A DNA stretch of 38,232 nucleotides from Candidatus Saccharibacteria bacterium QS_5_54_17 (lineage in GTDB: Bacteria > Patescibacteriota > Saccharimonadia > QS-5-54-17), in NCBI GenBank assembly GCA_003022365.1, contig PXOU01000017.1, positions 1-38,232 on the forward strand. Direction: 5' to 3'. The notes beneath the pieces are model-generated. The model saw only the letters and a list, made by a program, of their open reading frames with translations, searched no databases and was not told the DNA's origin. Shown here piece after piece: positions 30,955-38,232 of this stretch (position 1 is the stretch's first letter; the number at the start of each line of letters is the position of its first letter). A program made the translations under genes and the position numbers.

Positions 30955-30960
30955 ATCGGT

Positions 30961-31338
30961 ATGTTGATCCTGACGCTGTGGCAGTGGTGGTATCGGTATG
31001 GCTGGCAGGCCGCCGGGCGCGCCTTGCTGGGGTTTTTGAGTAGCACGGTGCATAATTTTTCCGTCCCCATCCTGGTCCGGACACTACTGGCTCCCTGGAA
31101 ACGGACCGTTAATGTGGCCGGTCCCAATACGCCGTTACAGGTACGGCTGCAGTGGTGGGTCGGCAACCAGGTTTCCCGGTTCATCGGTGCCTTCGTCCGG
31201 ATCGCGGCACTGGTTACCGCCGCTATCATCCTGACCATTACGGCCCTTGCCGGGGGAATTCTGTTGCTGCTGTGGCCACTGGTGCCGGTGGCAGTCGTCG
31301 GCGGGGTAATCATAGCGGGGGTGCGGCTATGGATGTAA
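30961..31338 (+). CDS. Small two-helix membrane protein
   Basis: A 125-residue protein with an amphipathic aromatic N-terminus (LWQWWYRYGWQAAGRALLGF), a basic loop (APWKRTV) and two close membrane helices (about 75-98 and 100-120). It has no known family. Its stop TAA (31336) lies 8 nt inside the next gene, so it is translationally coupled to the ClpA-like ATPase and may be a partner of it. The mRNA is predicted to be leaderless. Confidence 0.75.
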   Translation: MLILTLWQWWYRYGWQAAGRALLGFLSSTVHNFSVPILVRTLLAPWKRTVNVAGPNTPLQVRLQWWVGNQVSRFIGAFVRIAALVTAAIILTITALAGGILLLLWPLVPVAVVGGVIIAGVRLWM

Positions 31339-33722
31339 CGTCTCTGGATGCCCGGGCGTTCCGGATGCGCGCCGCCCGGTATCGCCACCTGCTGGAAGGG
31401 AAGCGGATCTGGATATGGCGCGGACTGCTGGTGCTGGGAATAGCGGCCGCCTCCGTTTCCTGGTTCGCCGGGTGGCACGTCAGCATTACCTACCTCATCG
31501 GTGCTATGACTATATTGCTACTCCAATTGCTGCTGTGGTGGCGGCTGTATCTGCGCACCATACCCGCAAGCGCCCCACTGGAGGGGGAAACCATCGACCC
31601 CAACACCCAAGCCGACTTCCGGCTTTTGCGGGGAGCTTATAAGGTTGAAACCCCGGCCCAGCTCTGGGATAAGCTGGCAATGACCTGGCCGGCTCAGTTT
31701 ATCGTCAACCGCCTTTTGCTGGGCTTTGATGAAATTGCGCCGCGGATGAGCCAATCGGCGGAAGACTTGTCAGAACTATGGCAGCACGCCTATCGCTTAA
31801 GCCGGGATGCGGGCGCCGAATCCATCACCACCGGCGCGATGGTGACGGCGCTTATCGTCTCGGGGGAAGATAGCCAGCAGTGGCTCAGGCAACAAAAACT
31901 CCAGACCCAGGATGTGATTAATGTATTTGATTGGCAGCACAGGACAGATGTAATATTGCAAAAATTAGAACAAAGTAGATCGTTCGGCGGCTTTGCTCGG
32001 GATTGGGCAGCCGGGTATACGCCGCTGCTTAACCGGTTCGGCCACGACATCAGTACCGATGTCGAGCGCGGGGCTTACCAACACGTCTATCTCCAAACCC
32101 ACGCCCAAGACTTGGACTGGATGCTGGAAACCATGGCCCAAAAGTCACAAAATTCCCTCGCCCTTATCGGCAAAACGGGAGCCGGCAAGACCTCACTGGT
32201 TTATGCGCTGGCCGAGCGGATGCTGGACCCCCGCAATCACGCGTTGCGTTGGCACAAGGTGTTTTCACTGGACTCCACCGCCATCGTCTCGGAAGCCAAC
32301 CGGAGTGGTAATTTGGAGCAACTGCTACTTAAGATCATCGGCGAGGCGCGCCAAGCGGGCAATATCATCCTGTTTTTCGACGACGCCCGAAGTTTTCTGA
32401 CCCAGGATTCCGGTGCCAAAGATATGACCAATATCTTAAGCCAAGTAGTTGCCAACAATGCGGCTCGGGTGCTTCTGGCGCTGCGGCCTGAGGATTGGCA
32501 ACAGTTGACTACGGTGGCACCGGATATTGCCACTCATATACAGCAGCTGCCCGTCCGGGAACCAGACCGCGCCCTCACCCTCCGGGTTTTAGAAGACCAG
32601 GCGCTGGCCGTGGAAGCTGACAAGGGCGTCAATATCAGCTATCCGGCCATTATCGAAGCCTATACCCTGGCCGAACGCTACCTGCCGGATCAGGCGTTCC
32701 CCGGCAAAGCTATTTCATTACTCCATAGCGCCGCGCCCCAGGCCACCATGGGGTGGGTGTTGCCGGAGACGGTGCAGCAGACGGTTGAATCCATGACCGG
32801 AGCCAAAGTGACCGCGGCCACCGACGACGAACAGGACGTATTATTAAATCTGGAAGATCACCTGCGCCAACGTATGGTCAACCAATCGTCGGCCGTCCAA
32901 GTGGTTTCCGACGCGCTTCGGCGGGCCCGGGCCGGGGTGCGTGATCAGGAGCGGCCGGTCGGCAGTTTCCTGTTCCTGGGGCCGACCGGAGTTGGCAAAA
33001 CCGAATTAAGCAAGTCCTTGGCGGCCCTGTATTTCGGCGGTGAGGACCGCATGATCCGGGTGGACATGAGCGAGTACAATCAACCCGAGAGCACCCAGCG
33101 GCTATTGGCACCTGCCGGGCAAGAACCCGGCTTGCTGACCGCCATACGTATGCAGCCATTCAGCGTGGTATTACTGGACGAAGTTGAGAAAGCTTCTGAT
33201 GATGTGTTGAATTTACTTCTACAAATGTTGGACGAAGGCCAGTTGACCGATGTCAACGGCAAGACCGTATCCTTTCGGGACGCCATCGTCATCACCACCT
33301 CCAACGCCGGCGCGGATACCATCCGGTCCTTCATCGAGGAAGGGTATGATCTGGGAGACTTCAGCCAGGAATTTATCGACCAGCTGATCAGTGACCAACA
33401 GTTCAAACCCGAGCTGATCAACCGCTTCGACGAAGTGGTGCTGTTCCGGCCGCTGACCAAGGACGAATTGCTGGGGGTAGTGGATAGGCTGGTGGGGGAT
33501 GTCAATCAGAACCTGGCCGACCGGCAAGTCGGCGTGACGCTGACCGAGGCCGCCGCCCGGGCTATCGTGGACGCCGGCTACGATCCGCGGCTGGGCGCTC
33601 GTCCCATGCGCCGGGTTATGCAGCGCACGGTGGAAAATGTGGTATCCAAGCAATTGCTAAGCGGCGACTTGCAGCCGGGCGATAATATCACCCTGGACGC
33701 GGCCGATCTGGACCTGGAGTAG
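31329..33722 (+). CDS. Membrane-anchored ClpA/ClpC-like double AAA+ ATPase
   Basis: A 797-residue protein with two membrane helices (about 27-47 and 52-72) in place of a free N-domain, then a helical Clp-N-like region (about 105-200). D1 has Walker A GKTGAGKTS (281-289) and a Walker B IILFFDDA (346-353), where the catalytic Glu is Asp. D2 has Walker A GPTGVGKTE (551-559), Walker B VVLLDEVEKA (about 613-622), TTSNA, NRFDE arginine-finger region (about 698) and LGARPMRR sensor 2. No ClpP loop (IGF/L) is obvious. It probably unfolds membrane or envelope proteins. The start overlaps the upstream gene by 10 nt; the longer upstream frame is that gene's shadow. Confidence 0.9.
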   Translation: MDVTSLDARAFRMRAARYRHLLEGKRIWIWRGLLVLGIAAASVSWFAGWHVSITYLIGAMTILLLQLLLWWRLYLRTIPASAPLEGETIDPNTQADFRLLRGAYKVETPAQLWDKLAMTWPAQFIVNRLLLGFDEIAPRMSQSAEDLSELWQHAYRLSRDAGAESITTGAMVTALIVSGEDSQQWLRQQKLQTQDVINVFDWQHRTDVILQKLEQSRSFGGFARDWAAGYTPLLNRFGHDISTDVERGAYQHVYLQTHAQDLDWMLETMAQKSQNSLALIGKTGAGKTSLVYALAERMLDPRNHALRWHKVFSLDSTAIVSEANRSGNLEQLLLKIIGEARQAGNIILFFDDARSFLTQDSGAKDMTNILSQVVANNAARVLLALRPEDWQQLTTVAPDIATHIQQLPVREPDRALTLRVLEDQALAVEADKGVNISYPAIIEAYTLAERYLPDQAFPGKAISLLHSAAPQATMGWVLPETVQQTVESMTGAKVTAATDDEQDVLLNLEDHLRQRMVNQSSAVQVVSDALRRARAGVRDQERPVGSFLFLGPTGVGKTELSKSLAALYFGGEDRMIRVDMSEYNQPESTQRLLAPAGQEPGLLTAIRMQPFSVVLLDEVEKASDDVLNLLLQMLDEGQLTDVNGKTVSFRDAIVITTSNAGADTIRSFIEEGYDLGDFSQEFIDQLISDQQFKPELINRFDEVVLFRPLTKDELLGVVDRLVGDVNQNLADRQVGVTLTEAAARAIVDAGYDPRLGARPMRRVMQRTVENVVSKQLLSGDLQPGDNITLDAADLDLE

Positions 33723-33749
33723 GACACCACTTCTTGAGTGGCCGGTCAG

Positions 33750-34080
33750 GTAACAGGAAACAGGAAGTTAGGAAGCAAGTGGAAACATGCAAACCTTATT
33801 TGTCATCCTGAACTTGTTTCAGGATCTTCCTCTCTTGTCATCCTGAATTTATTTCAGGATCTATTCCAGGATCTGTTGCAGAAACGATTCCGAACTAAAT
33901 TCGCAGTGACAAATAGGGGTGTCATTCTAAACTGTCATCCTGAACTTGTTTCAGGATCTATTTTAGGACCGGATTCCGAAACAAGTTCGGAATGACGGAG
34001 GAAGCTCGGAATGACAAAGAGGGTAGGCAGGAATAGCACTCTTTTATTTCCACTTACTGCTTACTTCCCGTTCTACGGGC
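33750..34080. repeat. Modular intergenic repeat block 16
   Basis: Heptads, linker (gtggaaacatgcaaacctta), four CCTGAA/TTCAGG units, a TCCGAA/TTCGGA unit, linker (gtaggcaggaatagcactct) and pyrimidine heptads. Confidence 0.83.
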
Positions 34081-34138
34081 GCCTGCCAGCGCCGGATGTG
34101 TATGTTACGCTGGAAAAAGTCAAACGGGAGTATAATCC

Positions 34139-35218
34139 ATGCCGATCGAATACCTGATCCTGCTGGGGGCGGGCATCATCGTCGGGGTATTGATAGCAAT
34201 ATTCGGAATCCGGAGAACCTCAAGCTCGGACAATGAAAGCTTGCGCTTACTCCAGGAGCAGATGAGTCAGCTCCAAACCCGGCTGAACGATCAGCTGCAA
34301 TCGAACCAATCGAATCAGACGTCGATGCAGGAGGCCATCCAGAAACAGATGACAGACGCCCAGAGCGTCATCAGCGACGTCCGGGATCGCTTGGGCAAGC
34401 TGCATGAAACCAATCAGCAAGTAGTCGGGGTGACCGACCAACTTCAGAGTTTGGAGGACATCCTCAAAAACCCCAAACAGCGCGGCGTACTGGGCGAGTA
34501 TTATCTGGAAACGGTTTTAAAGAACGTGCTGCCCCCGGAACGGTTCCGGTTGCAGTATACCCTGGGGGAGGACAAACAGGAGAATAAACTGGTCCCCGAC
34601 GCGGCCGTTTTCCTGGAAGAAGGCAAAACGCTGCCCGTCGACTCCAAATTTAGTTTGGAAAATTATAACCGCTTAGTCCAGGAGCACGATGACGCCAAGC
34701 GCGAGGCTTTACAGAAAGAATTCAAAACGGATCTGAAAAACCGCATTGATGAGACGGCCAAATACATCCAGCCGGATCTGGGCACCATGGAATTCGCCTT
34801 TATGTTCATCCCCTCCGAAGGAGTCTATTACGATCTGCTCATCAATAACGTGGGTTCCAGCAATACCACCGCCCGGGATTTGATCGAATACGCCTTCCAG
34901 GAAAAGCGGGTCATTATCGTCTCCCCGACGTCGTTCATGGCCTATCTGCAGACGGTCATCCAGGGGCTGCGCAGCTTGGAGATCGAAGAAAACGTGCGGG
35001 AAATCCAAAAGCGCGTAGGGGAGCTGCATCGGCACATCGCCACCCACGAGGAGCTTATGCAGAAGCTGGGCAAAAGCCTGGGCACCACGGTTAATCACTT
35101 TAACACCGCCCACAAGGAGCTGGGTAAAATAGACAAAGACGTGGTCCGTATCGCCGACACCGAACGGGTGGTGGAACCGGCCGCGCTGGATCAACCACGG
35201 AAAGGGGATGATGACTAA
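34139..35218 (+). CDS. rmuC: DNA recombination protein RmuC homologue
   Basis: RmuC limits inversions at short inverted repeats in E. coli and carries a nuclease-like core. The 359-residue protein has an N-terminal membrane helix (about 4-25), a coiled coil (about 30-95) and the RmuC core (QRGVLGEYYLETVLKNVLPP, then PDAAVFLEEGKTLPVDSKFS, EFAFMFIPSEGVYYDLL, RVIIVSPTSFMAYLQTV), with a short C-terminal helix set. In a genome this full of inverted repeats its role is notable. A TATAAT box ends just 2 nt before the ATG, which also has GGGAG upstream. It overlaps trpS by up to 11 nt. Confidence 0.93.
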   Translation: MPIEYLILLGAGIIVGVLIAIFGIRRTSSSDNESLRLLQEQMSQLQTRLNDQLQSNQSNQTSMQEAIQKQMTDAQSVISDVRDRLGKLHETNQQVVGVTDQLQSLEDILKNPKQRGVLGEYYLETVLKNVLPPERFRLQYTLGEDKQENKLVPDAAVFLEEGKTLPVDSKFSLENYNRLVQEHDDAKREALQKEFKTDLKNRIDETAKYIQPDLGTMEFAFMFIPSEGVYYDLLINNVGSSNTTARDLIEYAFQEKRVIIVSPTSFMAYLQTVIQGLRSLEIEENVREIQKRVGELHRHIATHEELMQKLGKSLGTTVNHFNTAHKELGKIDKDVVRIADTERVVEPAALDQPRKGDDD

Positions 35219-36230
35219 ACCCGTCATTTTAACCGGCATCAGAGCCAATAACGATCTGCACTTGGGCAATTACGCCGGTGCCATGCTTCCCATGGTGGAT
35301 ATGGCCGGCAAACAGGCCGGAGACTATCAGTTCAATTTCTTCGTGCCGGATTTGCACAGTTTCACCACGCCCATCGATCACGACAGCTTATACGGGCAGA
35401 CGCTGGCCACCGTGCGGATGTACGCGGCCGCCGGGCTGCCGATGGATCACGGCGATGTGCATGTCTATCGCCAGAGCCGCGTCCCCGCCCACAGTGAGCT
35501 GACCTGGATTTTAAGCTGCTTTACCTACTTCGGGGAAATGAGCCGGATGACCCAGTTTAAAGATAAGTCCCAAAAAACCGGGGGCGACAACGCCTCGGTC
35601 GGCCTATTTGCCTACCCCATCCTGATGGCAGCCGACATCCTGCTCTACGGGGCGGAATATGTACCGGTCGGGGATGATCAAACCCAGCACTTGGAATTCA
35701 CCCGTGATATTGCCGATCGGATGAATAACCAATTCGGCCAGCTGTTTACCTTGCCCAAGCCGGTCAAAGAACAGCATCAGTTCTTTGGTACCGAGCAGGG
35801 CCTCCGCATCCGGAATTTGATAGACCCCACCCGGAAGATGGACAAAAGTGATGAGACCGGCAAAGGAGTGATTTTCCTGAGCGATCCGCCGGAAACCGCC
35901 CGGAAGAAGATCACCGGTGCCACCACCGACAGTCTGGGTGAGATAGGCTATGACTACTCCCGACGCCCCGGCATCAGTAATTTGTTGGACTTACTCTGGT
36001 TGTTCGGCGGCGATCCGGAGGAGTTCAAAGGCGCTACCCAGTACGGTCCGCTCAAGCAAGCGGTGGGCGAAAAAGTGGCCGACTTCTTGGCGGATTTCCA
36101 AAGCCGCTTGGAACAGACCGACGATGAGACCATCAAGAACGTATTGGCCGACAGTGAAGCAGCCGCCGATGAGACGGCCCGGCAGCGATTGCACCAGGTC
36201 CAGCAGGCGGTCGGATTACGAGATAACTAA
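35208..36230 (+). CDS. trpS: Tryptophanyl-tRNA synthetase
   Basis: Charges tRNA-Trp. The 340-residue protein has the class I motifs: NDLHLGNYAGAM (HIGH-like), PDLHSFTTPI, YPILMAADILLY, VGDDQTQHLEFTRDIADR and the KMSKS-like RKMDKSDETG, and ends with the helical anticodon-binding part. The length is normal. The start is ATG 35208 or the adjacent ATG 35211, both inside the end of rmuC and just after AAAGGGG, so translation is coupled to rmuC. Confidence 0.96.
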   Translation: MMTKPVILTGIRANNDLHLGNYAGAMLPMVDMAGKQAGDYQFNFFVPDLHSFTTPIDHDSLYGQTLATVRMYAAAGLPMDHGDVHVYRQSRVPAHSELTWILSCFTYFGEMSRMTQFKDKSQKTGGDNASVGLFAYPILMAADILLYGAEYVPVGDDQTQHLEFTRDIADRMNNQFGQLFTLPKPVKEQHQFFGTEQGLRIRNLIDPTRKMDKSDETGKGVIFLSDPPETARKKITGATTDSLGEIGYDYSRRPGISNLLDLLWLFGGDPEEFKGATQYGPLKQAVGEKVADFLADFQSRLEQTDDETIKNVLADSEAAADETARQRLHQVQQAVGLRDN

Positions 36231-36232
36231 AG

Positions 36233-36490
36233 AAGCAAGCAGCAGGAAGTAAGGAGTAAGCGGAAAAACACAACCCCCCTGTCATTCCGAGCCCTCTCCG
36301 TCATTCCGAACTTGTTTCGGAATCCAGTTCTGCAATAAGGAAACGATCCCGGATCGGAATCCGGGAGGACAGGAAGTAAGAAGTAGGAAGTAAGAGTCTG
36401 GTAAATCCGCTTTTTTCATACCGGACACCCGTTTCTTGTCATTCTGAACCTGCCTGCCGGCAGGCAGGCTTGTTTCAGGATCCGTTTCGG
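36233..36490. repeat. Modular intergenic repeat block 17
   Basis: Two heptad tracts, TCCGAA/TTCGGA and CCCGGA-type units, and a unit split by the CCTGCCTGCCGGCAGGCAGG palindrome (about 36450-36469), between the convergent trpS and small membrane-protein genes. Confidence 0.8.
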
Positions 36491-36521
36491 GTAGTGGGCG
36501 AAAAAAGGAGTGGTGGACTGG

Positions 36522-36833
36522 CTAGTACACCGGGGTTGGTTGGTCGACGGAACAGTTGTTTTTCACCCATTCCACGTCCATGTCCTGGTACTCCACCCGC
36601 TCACCGTCGATGACAAAGTACTGCCGCTGGGTGCCGGTTTCTGGTTGCTCGCCTTCAGGGGTAGCTTGGGGCATGCGGTTGGCGTACCACCGGTCGGGGC
36701 ATTCACGGCGCCCGTCGCTGGCCATATGCTGCTGCCACATCCAGCCGGTCCCCGCCAATATGAGCAGGATTCCCACGACCACCAGCAGCATCACGGTTTT
36801 GTTGCTCCGGAGCCGTTTCAGGAGCTGTTTCAT
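36522..36833 (-). CDS. Small single-pass membrane protein with two Cys
   Basis: A 103-residue protein with a basic N-terminus (MKQLLKRLRSNK), one membrane helix (about 13-33) and an outer domain with two cysteines (C45, C94), similar in plan to the small protein after the PilB-type ATPase but not clearly homologous. The longer frame to 36983 runs through repeat DNA and is rejected. TATACT ends 7 nt before the ATG, so the mRNA is probably leaderless. Confidence 0.7.
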   Translation of the reverse strand: MKQLLKRLRSNKTVMLLVVVGILLILAGTGWMWQQHMASDGRRECPDRWYANRMPQATPEGEQPETGTQRQYFVIDGERVEYQDMDVEWVKNNCSVDQPTPVY

Positions 36834-36840
36834 AGCCTCG

Positions 36841-36846
36841 AGTATA
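36841..36846 (-). promoter_or_regulatory. -10 box, leaderless small membrane protein
   Basis: TATACT on the minus strand, 7 nt, then ATG. Confidence 0.45.
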
Positions 36847-36884
36847 CCCGATGCACCATAAGAAAGTCGAGGCGGGATGGGGAG

Positions 36885-37135
36885 GAGACGGTAGACAGGG
36901 AACGGGGAAGAAGGATTAAGCAGCAAGAAGTAAGAAGTAAGTGGAAATAAAAGAGAGTTATTCCTGTTTTCCCTCTCCGTCATTCCGAAGACGTCATCCC
37001 GGACCCCGATCCGGGATCAGTTTCGGAATCCAATTCTGCAACAGGGAACTGATCCCGGATCACTTCGACCTTGCTCAGTGCGGGCGGGGTCCGGGATGAC
37101 AATTGAATCGGAGTCAAAGCCTGTCCTGAATCTAT
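36885..37135. repeat. Modular intergenic repeat block 18
   Basis: Heptads, linker reversed (ggaaataaaagagagttatt), CCCGGA/TCCGGG unit, a second such unit split by the acttcgaccttgctcagtgc insert, then a worn CCTGAA unit. Confidence 0.8.
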
Positions 37136-37192
37136 TTCAGCTTACACCTGTATTGTACAAAAAAATACTACAAAAATATATGTGTAAAACTA

Positions 37193-37222
37193 TTGACACA
37201 AGCAAATTGCTCGTGCTAGATT
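37193..37222 (+). promoter_or_regulatory. Strong promoter of unidentified RNA
   Basis: TTGACA, 18-nt spacer, TAGATT with an upstream TG. The spacer holds AGCAA-A-TTGCT, a short operator-like palindrome. The 80 bp before it are unusually A/T-rich. Start near 37229. Confidence 0.65.
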
Positions 37223-37228
37223 AAAAAT

Positions 37229-37540
37229 AAGCTTTTAATAGCTCCGGAATTACCCGGTAAAAACACACATCACACTGGCAAAAACAAAACTATTAAAAGC
37301 TGCTCCTTCACACCACGTCTATCTGCGGCGAGCGGATGGATGTTTACCTCCTTTCCTTGGTTGCCACCCGGGGTAGGGCCGATGTGGATATCCGGAGATG
37401 GTGTCCAGATCGGCCTTACCGGAAACGGGTAGGGCAGCTGACAACGCCCCCGCGGCATCAGCTTGCTGGAGGGCGACTCCAGCTGGCGCGTAACAGTTTT
37501 GTTGCATAGCCGCCAGTCTGGGGACAGACGGGGCGGCAAG
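37229..37540 (+). ncRNA. Candidate structured non-coding RNA
   Basis: The predicted 5' end falls on a 12-bp perfect helix, AGCTTTTAATAG (37230-37241) with CTATTAAAAGCT (37290-37301). Further helices: CCGG(GG)TAGGGCCGAT with ATCGGCCTTACCGG (37368-37383, 37409-37422), with GGATA/TGTCC inside; GCTGA...TCAGC near 37437-37462; GCTGGAG/CTCCAGC near 37464-37483; and GCCGCC-GTCTG/CAGAC-GGCGGC (37509-37537). It lacks the signatures of RNase P, 6S, SRP and tmRNA that I know. Small ORFs of 57-95 codons cross it on both strands without clear start signals. Confidence 0.55.
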
Positions 37541-37624
37541 CGCTCATAAATTATCATAGGCAGCGGATTTGCCGCCTCGTTCTTACACTTACATTTATAA
37601 CCACCGATACGCCAATTAATTGTC

Positions 37625-38232
37625 GCAAGCAGGAAACAGTAGACAGTAGGCGGGAGACAGTAGACAGGGAGTAAGAAACAACGGGCTCTAAACCCGTCAT
37701 CCTGAACCTGCCTGCCGGCAGGCAGGCTTGTTTCAGGATCTATTTCAAAGTTGATTCCGCAACTGATCCCGGATCACTTCGACCTTGCTCAGTGCGGGCG
37801 GGGTCCAGGATGACATCTTCGGAATGACAGAAGGGAAGCCCCTCCTTGCTACCTTGCAACTGATGCGCTTATCTTTTATGTATAATTCACGATCGTGAGT
37901 TTTGTACAAAAAGTGCTTTTCGGGATTATGTCGGCTTAATGGATTCCGGCTCGGGGGCCGGAATGACAGAGAGGGAAAACAGGAATAACGCTCTTTTATT
38001 TGCCACTTGCTTCTTACTCCTTACTGCTTGCTTCTTGTTCCTGTCATCCTGAATTTATTTCAGGATCTGTTTTAGACCCCACTCGTCATCTCGGACTCGT
38101 TTCCTGTCATCCTGAACTTGTTTCAGGATCTATTTCAGAACTGGATTCCGAAACAAGTTCGGAATGACGGAGGGGGCTCGGAATGACAGAGGGGGTTCGG
38201 AATGACAGAGCGGGTTTGCATTTTTCCGCTTG
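37625..38232. repeat. Modular intergenic repeat block 19 (to window end)
   Basis: Heptads of the AGACAGT type, linker (ggctctaaacccgtcatcct), a unit split by the CCTGCCTGCCGGCAGGCAGG palindrome, a CCCGGATC unit split by the 24-bp insert, the TTCACGATCGTGAG palindrome (37886-37899), a CCGGC-type unit, linker, heptads, two CCTGAA/TTCAGG units, a TCCGAA/TTCGGA unit and a final linker. No gene is seen. Confidence 0.83.

Noticed and set aside
31152-31328. N-terminal extension of the ClpA-like ORF
   Set aside because: It is an out-of-frame reading of the preceding membrane-protein gene; Arg/Gly-rich composition and the ATG at 31329 favour the shorter start.
36834-36983. Upstream extension of the small membrane protein at 36.5 kb
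   Set aside because: It reads through a repeat block; the TATACT box points to the ATG at 36833.
37229-37540. RNase P RNA or SRP RNA
   Set aside because: I found neither the GGAAAGUCC/ACAGAA core of RNase P nor the CCGGAAGG-AGCAGCC loop of SRP on either strand.
37270-37557. Minus-strand ORFs of 95 and 62 codons and a plus-strand 57-codon ORF
   Set aside because: They have no ribosome site or recognisable motif, and they cross strong RNA stems; kept only as an alternative to the RNA candidate.
1-38232. Recoded UGA (genetic code 25)
   Set aside because: TGA serves as the natural stop of DUF4446, smpB and the ABC-class ATPase, and no gene needs it as glycine.

Overview
The window looks like part of a small-genome bacterium of the Patescibacteria (Candidate Phyla Radiation), most like Saccharibacteria. 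This is an inference with no marker-gene tree behind it. The support is the gene style: a short class I ArgS, a TrpS with an 'ILTGIRANNDLHLGNY' start, a membrane-anchored ClpA/C-like ATPase, a bactofilin operon, an ABC-class P-loop ATPase and many short single-pass membrane proteins. UGA and UAG both act as normal stops, so the recoded SR1/Gracilibacteria code does not apply.

Layout. 1-6.4 kb is mainly minus strand: infC, a DUF4446-bactofilin-lipid kinase operon, a tail-anchored small protein, and a GalT-like gene overlapping a ComM/YifB ATPase. 6.8-11.8 kb is plus strand: an alpha/beta hydrolase, tmRNA, an ABC-class ATPase and an orphan ORF. 11.9-15.4 kb holds two paralogous helical-repeat proteins; the larger has an embedded WCTA domain and an apparent nonsense mutation. 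15.9-21 kb has a GH37-like hydrolase, a PilB/GspE ATPase with a small membrane partner, and smpB. 21.4-26 kb has argS, a self-contained cassette with a heavily structured leader, a metallopeptidase, tRNA-Pro(CGG) and an UlaG-like metallo-beta-lactamase. 26.3-31 kb has a serine hydrolase, an IS30 element and an isoaspartyl methyltransferase-like protein. 31-36.2 kb has a membrane protein with the ClpA-like ATPase, then rmuC overlapping trpS. The last 2 kb holds a small membrane protein and an unidentified structured RNA candidate.

Almost every intergenic gap is filled by a modular repeat block. Each block joins a 7-bp-periodic purine tract to one of four conserved linkers, then to an array of roughly 24-bp inverted-repeat units whose arms covary (CCTGAA/TTCAGG, TCCGAA/TTCGGA, CCCGGA/TCCGGG, CCGGC/GCCGG). 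Further palindromes are nested or scattered: a 20-bp CCTGCCTG/CAGGCAGG palindrome, seven ACGATCGT-centred palindromes, and GCAAGGA/TCCTTGC palindromes that twice form an 80-bp doublet.

Functional links: tmRNA and SmpB together supply trans-translation; infC, argS, trpS and tRNA-Pro serve translation; the PilB-type ATPase and ComM fit type IV pilus-driven DNA uptake, known to be widespread in Saccharibacteria. Several genes have a -10 box 6-8 nt before the start codon, which predicts leaderless mRNAs.
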